Source of the DNA: Chromera velia
Taxonomy: Eukaryota; Sar; Chromeraceae
NCBI GenBank assembly: GCA_018398765.1
Contig: JAHBMJ010002840.1
Location: 107,747 to 142,746, forward strand
Direction: 5' to 3'
DNA: 35,000 nucleotides
Shown here: positions 19,297-33,200 of the stretch, one piece after another
Position numbering within the stretch: position 1 is the first letter of the stretch
How the letters are laid out: each line of letters begins with the position of its first letter
The notes under the pieces: generated by a model
Seen by the model: the letters and a program-made list of their open reading frames with translations, nothing else
Database searches by the model: none
What the model was told of the DNA's origin: nothing
Program-made: the position numbers and the translations under genes

Positions 19297-22248
19297 TATA
19301 CATGTACATGCACACACACGCAAATGCCCCATGCACAATCCTTCAGGGCTTCTCTCACCCGAAGAGAAGGCAAAAGCAGAGGAGGAGAAGGCAAAGGAGG
19401 CCGAGAAGGATGGCGCAGACCTTCTGAAGAATGTATCCCCGAGGGAAGTCGCGGTGCTGCGGAATGTGGTGAGTTTCTTTTGGGGTGCATGGGGAGATGA
19501 GAGTGAGGGCATCGATCAGTCAGGAGAAATTCCTGGTCAATGTATTGGTTGAGTCTCAACGGACTGCAGGCCTCTTCAGTCTTGTCGGCTGGTTTGTTTG
19601 TGTTTCCCTCCCTTTCTTTTGATCTTTTTGTTTTGGCGGGAACAGATGAGTACGTGTGGTACGTTCTGGTGGTAGCGTTCTCTTTTCTTACGACACTATC
19701 TGTGACTGCGGATCGTCTTGGTTTTCTCATGACTGGGAAACAAGCAATGGTCACTGGGACTACAGTTCGTTTGTGACTCCCCTCGGTTGTGAGATTCATC
19801 CTTATGCATGCGTTCCTCATTTCGTCATTCTTTGCACCATCAGATTCGTATTTAGAGAAAGAAAGTCGATTTGCAAGTGACCCAAATTGGTGTCAATCTA
19901 TCTTTCGTCTCTGAGCAGATTCGCATGGAAGTCGATGGAGGGATGTTCGACGACTATATGGAGATATGCATTCAGGTTAGTGAGTCTGTCTGCTCTGTTG
20001 ATTGGTTGTTCCTGAGAATATGTAAGCCTGCGTCCTCTTTGGGGGAAGGGGAGAGAACACGTACGAAAAATACATGCGGACTTTGTGGACATAAAGGAAG
20101 GACCGCGCTTTTGCCGTTTCCTGTTTCAGAAGAAAGAGTTGATCTTTTCGTCTTTGACACGAAGCAATTTGCTTGAATAGGTCTAAAGATTGACGCTCCT
20201 TGCGGGGAGCTGTTGTGCTTTTCTTTTTACTTCTCCCTGTAACCTGTGCTGATTCATGTCTGCTTGCAGTTCGGGTCCGTTCGGCTCTCTTCTCTTTCTT
20301 CGTCTTCTCTGGCGTCATACAAGAACGAGAAGAGAATCAGGAACATGCACATGCATGTACACACATGCATCCTCTCAAACGAAGACAGACAGACACACGC
20401 ACATTCCTCTAGAAGGGCTCGGGACGCATGGGAAACGAATTTGATTTGATCAGCTGAGGAGAGTGGTTTTTTCAAAAAGGCCAGAAGTAGGAAAGAAGTA
20501 TGTTTGCCTGCCATTGATCCTACCAGAAATACTGAATGAACTCACAGACTTCCCGGCCAAATTTGTGCTCCTTCAAGGGTTCCGTAGAACTGCATGAGTG
20601 ATTGATTCTGTCTGTTCTCTTGGCGAGAGATTTTCAACTCCACTTAATTTCCCTTTTTCTTTCCATCCTGAGATACGTACCTGAAGTAATGCGTGTCGTT
20701 ACTAGTTTACGCATCTGTGAATACTTGAGGCAGATACGTGATTCTGTTTGCCTCCGCGTGGAGTCTGGGTCCCTTTTTGGCCTTCGGGGCGAACATCGCA
20801 GAGATGCACCAGGTCGGTCAGTGGGTTGCACAGTGTTGATGGAGGGGAACTCAACAGAGAAGGTAGTCAGACTCATTTGAGTCTATTAGTAATTTAGCTT
20901 TCTTCTTCCCTATCCATGTGAAGAAACAGGAAAATCAAAGAAATTCATGTCCACACAATCACAGAGCCAAAATCTCTCTAAGCATGTCTGTGCGGACCAA
21001 CACGCATCCTTCTGCATGAACAAACAAGTAGTCTATGTTTATGCATGTCAGTGTGTTCTGTATTTAAAAAATGTATGCAGGACATTGTGAAGTTCATGAC
21101 GGCGTTCCAGAGGATGCGACCGAAGAAGTCTGACTCTGTCGGGATCTGGCTCTACGTCATCCTGTGCATCGCCACTCTGTCCATCTTCACGAACTGCTTC
21201 CTCTTCACCTTCGCCTCAGGAGACCTCGTTTCAACAACATTCGCCATCCTCCGCTTCCTGGAGAGAAAAGTGGGTGAAGGATGCATGCAGGCAATTCGCG
21301 CACAGTGCAAGATTCACATAGCTCGTGACAATTTCTTTTGTTTTTGATGGAATGGTGACGAAGAAAAGTGCTGAACAGGAACCTTCTGTCTTGTCCCTCT
21401 TGACTCCCCTCTGCACGATGCTACCGCATATGCATGGTCACACCATCATGACCTGACCTAACCTGACTGACGTGCAGTTCACCGACTTGATGGGCGGAAT
21501 GATCAGCTACGGGCACAACTGGAATTTGAGGGACGTTTTCGCCTTCTGCGAGCATCTCATGTTCATCATTTGTTTCGGCATCTGGTCAGTTTTGTTTGGA
21601 CCACCGTGCAAAAAAACAAGAAAGTGCGAAAACGCAATAATTTGAGGGGAAAGCGAACAATCAGGAGTTAGAGAGAGGGAGAGAGGGGGGGTGGGAGGGA
21701 GAAAGAAGAGTAGCGGTCTGTCATTACTCGTAGTCCACCTCCCTCCCAGTTTTTCTTTTACTCCCTCGTTCCGTTCCTTCTTTCCTTCCTTCCTTCCTTC
21801 CTTTCCGCCCTCTGTTTACCGGCCTGTTTCTCTGTTGCACATCCCTGAAAGTGCACACGCAACTATTCATTGAAAAAAGTCCCAATCGCCTACCCGCAGG
21901 TTGACGATGCCCTCCGTCCCCTACAAGATCTCCCTTGCGAGGGCTGCAAAGGAATACGCAGCCCAGCAGAGAAGGAACGACGCCATCCACTCGTCCAACC
22001 AGCTCAGCGTCATGTCTCTCGTCCTGCCCCCCCCCAAGGCCTGCATTGCCGACTCAGAGGTGGAGACGGAAATCGCAGACGAATTCTCACAGACCTCCGT
22101 GTCCATGGTGGCCCCTGCACACGCACCCCCACCTGGCCCCGCCAGAGCGCCCCCCCCCGCACCGGGAGGGGCTGCCGCCCGTCCTGCGGGAAGGGCGTCG
22201 GTCCAAGCGGACCCGGAGGGCGACGCCGATTTTCACGAGATGCCATGA
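14345..22248 (+). CDS. Anoctamer/TMEM16 family membrane protein, 18 exons
   Basis: Ca-activated lipid scramblase or anion channel family, resembling the short TMEM16K/fungal type. Exons: 14345-14785, 15237-15434, 15800-15958, 16263-16325, 16533-16625, 17043-17146, 17856-17978, 18138-18276, 18465-18596, 18698-18720 (uncertain), 18823-19010, 19347-19468, 19919-19975, 20270-20274, 20734-20812, 21081-21269, 21478-21584, 21900-22248; 856 aa in phase. A cytosolic N-domain ends in PLRDYLGEEIAFYF, followed by ten predicted spans. Family signatures are VRQSARLSFKWG, VRPSFKGEL, MEICIQFGYVILFASAWSLG, ANIAEMHQDIVKF and SDSVGIWL. Calcium-ligand positions D607, E610 (span 7), E639, D643 (span 8) and E464 (span 6) are kept. 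By my recalled alignment, the span-6 Asn is Arg460. A long Glu/Lys/Ala-rich loop (about 485-595) lies between spans 6 and 7; the tail is Pro/Ala-rich. An upstream in-frame ATG exists at 14264. Confidence 0.93.
17217..17272. repeat. GT microsatellite in anoctamer intron 6
   Basis: GT dinucleotide run grading into GC/GT, ending about 25 bp before the intronic copy of the 306-bp duplicated block. Confidence 0.95.
17295..17600 (+). repeat. 306-bp duplicated block, intronic copy
   Basis: Second copy of the block that precedes the anoctamer start codon, at an offset of exactly 3319 bp, about 98.7% identical and in the same orientation. It lies wholly inside intron 6 (17147-17855). The high identity in non-coding DNA points to a recent duplication or gene conversion. 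Confidence 0.95.
18000..18042. repeat. CT-GT compound microsatellite in anoctamer intron 7
   Basis: CT-rich run followed by about nine GT units inside the 159-nt intron, upstream of the acceptor at 18137. Confidence 0.85.
19258..19320. repeat. CA microsatellite in anoctamer intron 11
   Basis: About 16 uninterrupted CA units followed by imperfect CA/TG-rich sequence, ending about 25 nt before the acceptor at 19346. Confidence 0.95.
20270..20274 (+). other. 5-nt microexon (TTCGG) of the anoctamer gene
   Basis: The preceding exon ends after codon IQ (19975). The following exon must enter with one base before TAC GTG ATT to read YVILF (20734). Direct joining breaks the frame. Five bases TTCGG between a strong acceptor (pyrimidine-rich, TGCTTGCAG) and a GTCCGT donor restore it and give IQ-FG-YVILF, the expected span-7 motif of the family. 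Inferred from sequence; not confirmed by RNA. Confidence 0.85.
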
Positions 22249-24130
<1,882 letters not shown>

Positions 24131-27100
24131 AACGATGCAGAAAAACGCATCAACACCATACAGTCAAGAAGTGAAGGGATTTTTCACTTTCTTTTCAATT
24201 CATGCATGGAAGGATAGAAACGAGCTCTTTGCCCTTCCGATAGAGGCACCACCCCTCCTTCTTACGTCCCTCCCTTTGATTTCCGCATTTCGCGTATCAT
24301 TTAAGCAAATGAGGAGAAACAACTGTCCCCTTCTTTTCAATTCAAACGGTCGGGTGCTCACCCCACACGCATCCCCCCCAAACACCCCCCTCGATCCCTA
24401 GTACTTCTGATGACTCCTCTCCGCTCCCTCCGAGAGAGACGCACGAGGACCCAATCCTCCCTTTGTTGGTTGTGTCGATAAGGCAGACAGACAGACCTGT
24501 TTTTGTCAACATATGCCGGACGAAGATAATATGTCTTCTTCCGTACACCTTCTCCTTGGTCCCCCTTCAGGGGGCGTATCGTCGATCGGTCCAGCTCCCG
24601 CGATCTTCCTTGATGTGCTCAGAGTCCACCTCAACTCGCCATGCACGCCCACGTAGTGATAGATGAACAAACCGAGTGCCCTCCTGCAGTCTCCTTTCAG
24701 GCAAAGGGGCTTTCGCCCCCCCACCGTTACTTTTCCCATCCACTCTCCAGCTGCCCATGCATTCAACTGCCCACCCGAGCTACTGCCCAAGCAAGCAAGC
24801 AAGGTGTTGATCTGACTGATCATGTGACTGTACCTGTGGGGGGACAGAGGAGAGGGAAAAAAGAGCCTGCAGGGGGAAGGACGGGGGGGCTGTTGAATTA
24901 CTAGGGCTGGGGGTCTTCCTTCTCGCTCCATCTCCTCCCAGCCCTACTGGCCACTGTTTCAGCCAGCCATCATATGGTACACATACAAACAAAACAGTTC
25001 TGCATCATCAAGTGGAGGCAGGCGCGTGCTCCTCGCTCCTTTGTGGTGGTCGTCGAATTCTTCTCGACCCGTTTGTCTGCAGACAGCTGGAAGGGGGGGG
25101 CGGCCTTCTTTTGCGCTCCTCCGTCCCCTCCGGTAAAAATGAATAAAATTGGGAGGAGCGAATTTTGGTTTCGATTATGAAGGCACAGGGAGCACACAAG
25201 AGGGAGAAATCGCAGGGCGCCTGCAGCTATTTGATACGATTGCGGCGACTGGCAGACAGCCGCCTCATCTCCGCCCCCCCCCCACCCCCGTCATCTGTAG
25301 GCCAGAGCCGCCCTTTTGGGCAGCCGACGCACGCAGTGCGTCTCTGAATTCTTGCAGAGAGGGAGGGTGACGAAGAAGGCTTTGGAGAGGCGGCTCCTTT
25401 GGGGATCCAGACGAGAAGAAGAGGAGACGGACAAAAGACAGAAGCGGACGGGAGGGGGAAGGAGGGAGGATCAGGGAAAGACACACACACAGGGAGGGAG
25501 GGAGAGATAGACAGACAGACAAACAGATGCAGATGTTTTGCAGGTGATGCTTGGTGTGGGAATGAACACGATCTTTTGGCATCAGAGAGGGGAAGAGAGA
25601 GAGAGGAAGGTTGGGGAGAGAGGAGAACTCCTTCTCCCTACTCCTTCGCTGTCAAGTGAAAGGCGGGAGGGGGGTCGGGGCAGCGCAAAGCAGGCCTAGG
25701 CACAGCCAGCCCTTTGCTTGACTGGCTCTTTTTTTTCTTTCGTCTGGTCCCCTTTTTGCAGTCCCACGGGGGACCCACGCAGAGAGGCCTTCAGAAGAAA
25801 ATCAATCAGCCGCCCTTCTCCCCTCCACCCTCACCAAACAGACAGCCCATCACCAACAACCACCTCTTCTTCGCTTGCTCCACACTGTAACCATCCACTT
25901 GTGCTTGCCCTCTCCGCCACACAGCACACTTTTTAAACGGACGCACACAGAGCCAGAGACACAGGGAACAAAAATGAAACAACGAGAAAAGCAACAGGGA
26001 CCCAACTTCCTCCGGCTGGGGCCACACCTCGCCATCTGACCATACAGGGCCTGCAATGCCCAGAGGGGGAAAGGGACCGTCCACCTGGGTCCCCTCTTCT
26101 GCAAGTCGGCTTCCTCTCCTTCTCTTCGAGATCTGCACTAGGAGTGGAGGGAAGAGAAAGACTGGCCATGTGCAAGCGACTACTTTTTCTAAGACACCCC
26201 CACCTTTGGCTTCTTACTTTTCTCGGACAGGAAGGAAGGAAGAAAAGAGACAGGGAGCGAGGGAGGGAGGGACATGCCTCGCAAGGTTGGTCCCCCCTCT
26301 CCACTGCTCCTTCTGTCATCTCCTCGCCTCTCCTCCCCTCCAGTCACATCTCTGTTATGCAGGTCGCCTTCGCGTCTGCTTGGGGGGGGGGGACGAACGA
26401 AACAGCTGCCTGCATATGTCTCGTAGATCTGGAGATCTGGAACTGACTATGGGGGGGTGACTGTCTGCATATCTGCCTGGGTGTGTGAATTCAGGTGGAA
26501 GCTTGACTGAGCGAGACACCCGCCGTCATTCTTCCTTGCACGCACACTTTTTGTTTGAGGGGTGTGTGAAATGAGAGCAAGTCGATTGTAGGCTCTCTCT
26601 CTTACTCCCTCCCTCACTCTTTGTATGTGTCGATGAAAATGCCCATGCAGACAGTCCCCTCCCCTTTCCTTTCTTACCACTGCTGTGCCTCCTCCAATTG
26701 TCTTCTGCTTCTGCTGCCGCTTCTCCTGCTTCTGCTGTGGTTATGGCGGTGCGAGCCCATGAGGCGGAGACGCCAGTTCATTCGGTTTCGGTCTCCGGTT
26801 GCAATGCGTGTGCGTGGTGAAATGGCTGTGTGAATGCTTGCCTTCCTGTGTGCATCTCCCTTTCTATCTATCTGTCCATCTATCTATCTGTCAGTCTCTC
26901 TCCTTGTCTGCTCGCCGGTCTTTCCTTGAATCTTTGAGCCGTCTATATGCGTGTGAGCGAGAGACGTCCTGTGTGGATCTGTCTGTCTCTTTGTTTGGAT
27001 GGCAAATGAATGCCGTTTGTCCATCCCCTCCTTGGCTCTCTGTCTGTCTGACTAGATGCTCGCTCTCTGCCTCTCTATCAACCTGCCCCCCTTTTTCCGT

Positions 27101-27405
27101 TTCAATCAATCCGCATACTTCACAAGACACCCTCCTCCTCCCGTTGACTCGTCTGTCTGCAATCAGACAACAACTGTGCGCACTACTTGATGGGGATGTT
27201 CAACTCCCACCGGTCATCCATGAAAGAACAAAGGACACGTGAGAGACCCATTCAAAAATCCAAGGAAGGACGGAGGGCACCCTCCACGTATTTAAGCAAC
27301 CACCTGACTGTTGCGTGAAACCCCCTCCTCTTGTACTGTCGCCTTCCACTCTCTCCCACATCCATCAGGAACACCCACGCAACCAGCCTTTCTCTCTCTC
27401 TCTCC

Positions 27406-27440
<35 letters not shown>

Positions 27441-27757
27441 TGTGTGTGATCATACGTGTTCGTCTGAATGAAATGATGACATCGCGTCGACGATCAGATC
27501 CCTCATCTCTCCCCCACTCCCACCCCAGACAAAAGCGGTTGCACTCAAATTTCTTCAATCTATCTCCACCCTCTTTTCTCCTCCCTCCCTCCATCCATCA
27601 TCCGGCCTCCATCCAATCATCCCTCCCGATGACATGCTGGTCCCTTGAAAGTTCCCTAACGACTCCCCCCCCAACTGCTTCTGTCACTTCACTAGAGAAA
27701 CAATCTTGAGGTAACAAGAGAGGGCACCCACAAACCCCCTCCTCCCCCCGCCCCTCT
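24131..27757. other. Intergenic low-complexity region, no confident gene
   Basis: Mixed pyrimidine-rich and purine-rich DNA with G and C runs near 25088, 25267, 26385 and 27668, CAGA repeats near 25508 and a CT-GT compound repeat at about 27387-27448. Many ORFs overlap on both strands without motifs. The only protein-like stretch is on the minus strand at about 24691-24567, after a possible CAG acceptor. It reads RAWRVEVDSEHIKEDRG and ends in a stop, so it could be the last exon of an unrecognised gene. I found no matching upstream exons. Confidence 0.4.
27387..27448. repeat. CT-GT compound microsatellite
   Basis: A CT tract followed by about 12 GT units, 310 bp beyond the 3' end of the THP3-like gene. 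Confidence 0.9.
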
Positions 27758-28522
27758 TCATCCAAGAGCATGCACCTTGTTGGAGGACAGCAACTTGCAC
27801 GATTTGAGGACGGGGAGGCTCTTCTTGGAGTCGATGTGTCTCCCCTCCCACTCGGGAAGACCAGACTGAAGTACTGCGGCCGACCTGTCAACGAAAACTG
27901 CCTGGTGGTCGCTGCACGCACATAGAAAGGAAGAGAATCAGTAAGAAATGCTTAATGTTCAACAGAGATTCACATGATGTCACCGATGCTCTTTATCTGC
28001 TATGAACAACAAACCAAGTAGGAGAAGCACTTTACCTACCTCTTCTACCCTAGTTGTCTTCTTCTCGTCTCTTTTCTTCTTTCCTCTCTTACACTGAAAA
28101 AGTCACACCTCACCGCAGGCTGAATACCCGACACACTGACAGACTGACCAGAGGAACTGGAAGGCGTCTCTCTCTGACTGAAAGCCCAGGTTGTCCGAGA
28201 TCCACTTCACCGGCCAGCGGTTGCTGCTCTTCACCTGCAAGAAAGTTTGTTCGTCAAATGGGCACAGTCGGAGCAGCTCGATTGAAGACAGAAGGGAGGG
28301 CAAGGAAAGACAGGGGCCTCTCGTGAAGGTGAGAGCCGAAAGGAAAGAAGGAAAGCAAGGAAGAAAGGCAATGAATATGGGGCAGTGCAAGACAGAGTGA
28401 AAAGGTAAACAGAAATAAGACATGGAGACAGGCCGACTGACCAGAACTCGGATGGCGTTCATTCTGAGCTTGTCCCTGTAGAGCTGCAACAGAGCGGGAA
28501 TCCTGTAAGGCGCCTGCACACA

Positions 28523-28562
<40 letters not shown>

Positions 28563-29744
28563 ATATGAGCGGAATGCATTCATTCTCATCAAAACGAAGA
28601 CTGACTGTATGGGAGAGGGATGCAGATGGAGAGACAATTGACAGAAGGGAAGTGAAGGGAAGACTGAATCACTGACAACATCCATGCCCAAAAAGAGGCA
28701 GACAGAAAGACAAACATACACTGGCAGGAGAAATGGAGAGATCAGCAAACGCACCGTAGTGAAGAGTGTGAAGACCTTGACCCAATTCTGGAGCTGCAAC
28801 GCCTTGCGGAACTTCTCTGCCCAGACCATGCCCTGGTCCACCTTCTCCTCTGTTGACATTTGACCTGCAAGTAAGCATGCACTCAAACAAACAGATGTCA
28901 GAATGAATACACGTACACATAGAGAGAGGGAAAAAGGGAGATTTAGAGTTCATGCACACGAGGGGAACTGAAGGGACAGTCAAGTCGAGTCCAAAGAATA
29001 CGTCTCTCGACAGAAAGAAAGGGCATTCATTTGGAAGGGAAGGCAGTAAGAACCTAGCAAAAAAAGAAGACGTCAGGTTTCCCCTTCCTTCTCGTCCCCC
29101 CCGCCCCTCCCCCCCTCTCACTCCACTCACCCATTTCCTTCATAATCGCGTCCTTGAGGCCATTCACGATCAGGTACACGTACCGAATGGCGTGGTACTC
29201 ATTCTGCACACAAACAGAGGCACACAGAGAGGGGGGGAAGAGATATACACACAAGGAAGGGGGGACTTGTGTTCAGAGCTCTTCTGCTCTACAGCCCTGG
29301 TGAGGGACGGCAAAGCAAAGAGCTCCACCAGGAACTACACGCACCCTCTGACAAATCGCAAAAGGAGAGTGAAAGGAAAGGAGAGGCCGCTGCTGGCCAG
29401 AAGCACCCTTCCAAGACCACCCCCACACATGCAGACAGGCAGTTACGCACCTTCCGAGTCTTTGCATCCGACGGAACCGACGAGAGTCTGTAGAGATGGC
29501 CGAGCTGGGTCACGCACACGTTGAATTGCCCAAGGTCTCCGTTCTCAATCGCGAGATCAGCGTTGTTCTCGTACACCTGAATGAAACAAACGAGGCACAC
29601 AACCAACAAAAAGGTAGAAAGTATGAAACAAACAAACAAGGCACACAACCAACAAGGAGGTAGAAAGAAAGAAAGAAAGAAAAGAAAGAAACGAAGGAAG
29701 GAAGGAAGGAAGGAAGGAAGGAGGAAAAGAAAGAAAAGAAAGAA

Positions 29745-29776
<32 letters not shown>

Positions 29777-29840
29777 CAGACAGACAGACAGACTATATCG
29801 TCTTTTCTTCACTTCACTTTTTCCGAATCGCTTCCTTTCT

Positions 29841-29874
<34 letters not shown>

Positions 29875-29899
29875 AAGAAAGAAAGAAAGAAAGAAAAGA

Positions 29900-29950
<51 letters not shown>

Positions 29951-29967
29951 AAGAAAGAAAGAAAAAG

Positions 29968-30004
<37 letters not shown>

Positions 30005-30030
30005 AAGAAAAGAACGAAAGAAAGAAAGGA

Positions 30031-30062
<32 letters not shown>

Positions 30063-30111
30063 AAAAGAAAGAAAGAAAGAAATAAACAAAGAAAGAAAGA
30101 AAGAAAGAAAG

Positions 30112-30148
<37 letters not shown>

Positions 30149-30182
30149 AACAAAGAAAGAAAGAAAGAAAGAAAGAAAGAAA

Positions 30183-30214
<32 letters not shown>

Positions 30215-30235
30215 AAAAAGAAAAAGAAAGAAAAA

Positions 30236-30270
<35 letters not shown>

Positions 30271-33200
30271 GAAGAAAAAAAGAAAGAAAAAGAAAGAAAG
30301 AAAGAAAGAAAGAAAGAGAGAAAGAAAAAAAGAAAGAAAAAGAAAGAAAGGAAGAAAAAAAGAAAGCGAGCGTGGGTCGGTGGGTCTTTCGGCTGATAGA
30401 GCCCCGTTTCACGCACTCACGCTCACTGGGGGGAAAGGCGAGCGGATTACTATGCTTTCAGCCGGGCACGGCGGGATGCACAACTTAGGCTGTACATTCT
30501 TTTTCTTGTTTCCGTCGGACCTACTCAACAGAGAGCAAGCGCGAGCGGGGGTCTGCAGGGCTTGTAAGGGCAAAAGGCGGCGAAAGAAACAAAAACAAAC
30601 ATGGGAGAATACCAAAACATATGTTGAGGAAAAAAATACAAAGTTCCCCCCTCAACTCCATTGCAAGTCCGGAGCCCCCGTACAAAAAGGAAAAAAAACG
30701 CAGTTGCTCACCTTCACCGTCAGGTCGTTTTCAATTCTCTGCACCTTCATGTCCTGTCTGATGGCTCTCATCTGGTCCCCCAGCCACTTCCAGGACTTGC
30801 GCTCCATTCCAGCCTTCCGGATCACGTGAGGGAGGGCCTCCCTGAGAACAGGCTCGGGTCTGACTTCCTCCTCTCGAGGTGCGTCTGTCAGGCGGAGGTA
30901 CTCTTTCTCTAACTGGTCGGAGGTCCCCTGCAGGCAGGCAGGCAGGCAGGCAAAAAGAAAGAAACGATTCATTCATGTCACATACACGTGCAGGGGTGAA
31001 GACCTGGATTCTGTAGAAAGACAAGATTGCATGCACCCATGCAGAAGGAAGAAAAAAAAGAGGATTGATGCCCTGAGTGCGGTCTGTGTGCGTGTGTGTC
31101 TGTGTGCGTCCGTGCATTTCTGGCACAGATTGTCTTCATGCCCATTGCAGCCACGTTCATGCCCCCCCTTTGCAGAGACATGAAAACAAGAGAGACAAAA
31201 GGAAGGGAACTGACGATGAAGTTCGCCTGAGTCCGAAAAGCATTGAACTCGGAGTGGTGCGTGGTGGTGGAGGCAGGGGACTGGCGGGGTTTCAGTATGG
31301 CTCCTCCGGACTTTTTTTCTTTCTTCGTCTGGAGGGACAGACCTACAGAAGCACGCAGACCGGCCAGGCCCCCTTTCCCCCCAGCGCCCAATCCCTCGAC
31401 CATCCGAAGACTCGCAGTCTGAGCCCAGAAATCCCCCCCTCGTTCCGCCTCCCTGGACCTGCTCCGGCTCCGGGACCGCCCATGCTCTGGCCCGGTCATG
31501 TCACTCCCGTCCGACGACATATTCACGTCCCCGTCCCTATCCCTCGACCTCCTGAACCGCTCTCTCCCCCCAACCGGCTGCCCAAACCCCCCAGAACTAC
31601 CCCTCGACATCTCCCGAGAGGGCCCTGCTGAAGAACCTCCCCAGGCATCGAACGACCGACGACCTTGGCCCGCAACGGCATTTCGTGAAGCGAATTGGTT
31701 GGAAGATCTGCAAGCACGGCAGGGAGAAGCAGGGAAGAAATGAAAGCAAGTACTTAGTTCTAAAATTTTCACGTGATGGCGTGTGCGAACACCCAGAACA
31801 TGTCATGCGTGTACAAGAGAGAGGACGAGTGTTTGTACGGGAAAGAGAGAACGAATGGGGGATCGCCACCGACGGGGTTCAAAAACAAAAGGTGAAGAGT
31901 TGAATGCACATTCCCACAAAGGACCCACCCAAAGGAACTCTGGCCCCTCGACGACGACGCAGCTTGAGATGACGACGGAAGATTGCCGTCTCTCTGCCTC
32001 CGTTGAAGGTCTTGAATGTCAGCCAGGGCCCCCGAAAGAGCTTCAGCTGGCAACCCCACCCCAGTCCCTGCCGTCCCGTTCAGCCCGGGTTGACCTGACG
32101 GATGGCTCTGCGCCTGCTGCTGCTGCTGCTGCTGACGGAGACGATGCGCCTTCGCGGCCGCAGCAGCAACCGCGCCCAAGCCTTGATTGGGGGGCTCTGG
32201 AACTGAAGGTGCCGATGCGACTGTTGTCTCACTCCCTCCCCCTCCAATAGCCGATGTATTCATCGAACCCTGTTGGTTCGCTCTTTGGTACTCCTCCATT
32301 TGTCGCTGCTGCTTTGCCTGCTCTCTCCTCAGCAGCTCCTGTTGCGTCAGCATCACATGCCCTGGAGGCAGCTGAGTGAAGGAGGACATGGGAACCATAA
32401 TCAGCACGGCATCGGGAAACGCCGCAGAGGTGAAGTCAACTCCGATGTACTTCTGGGGCAGTTGTCCTCTGCATTCATTCAAATGAATCGAGGGAGAATT
32501 CACATACGTGAGTCAGTACTTGTGTGTATACAAATTGAAAAACAACCTGCAGACATGACCCGGAGATGAGGCACCTCTCGAGGACCGGGCCTCTGCATTG
32601 CATCTGCTCCTGCTCCCAAAACAAGACCTTCCCTTCCCTTCTCTCTCTCTTGCTCATTGCCTCCCTGAACTGCCTTCCCGCTCGCGGAACTGCTGGATCT
32701 TCACAAAAAAGCGCATCATAAAAAAGCGAAGTCTTCTCACTCAGCGATCCATCCCCTAAACAAACACTGCATGCTGAGGCCGTTGAGCAAAAAACGGTGG
32801 TTACGCGCTTATTGACTTTGTGAATGAACTGCTCGACTCACAGAAGCTCTCCCATCTTGCGGATGTACTCCACCTTCAGTGAGTTCGCCTGGTTGTCCTG
32901 CTGCAGACAAAGAAGAGACATACATGCGTTTATTTTCATATAGAAAGAATTCTGTATGAAAGTAAACGGTTGTCCTGCTGCAAACAAAGAAGAGACATAC
33001 GAGAGAAAGGTGAGAATGATTTGGCGAGCAGAGCCATTGAAGAGGAGAAGACGGAAGCGTCTTGCCGGAGCTCTTCACTGCACTTGTAGAGAAGAAAAAG
33101 GAAGTTGCTACAGACAGGCGGAAGGCACACAGACAGAAATGTGTATGGGGGGTAGAAAAGAGAAAGATCGAAAGAAAAGGATGGCCTCCGGATCCGAAAG

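Noticed and set aside
20200-20412. ORF reading SALFSFFVFSGVIQ, which looks like an anoctamer span
   Set aside because: It is out of phase with the preceding exon and would require a one-base frameshift. The microexon plus the exon at 20734-20812 gives the full conserved span-7/8 sequence in phase.
27185-27226. Short minus-strand frame ending WELNIPIK and a stop, as a last exon of the THP3-like gene
   Set aside because: No usable acceptor precedes it in frame, while the exon at 27911-27758 already ends in a stop after the expected C-terminal region.
29581-30416. Long ORFs of 200-300 codons on both strands
   Set aside because: They translate the GAAA/CTTT repeat into Lys-Arg-Glu or Phe-Ser-Leu strings and lie in an intron of the THP3-like gene.
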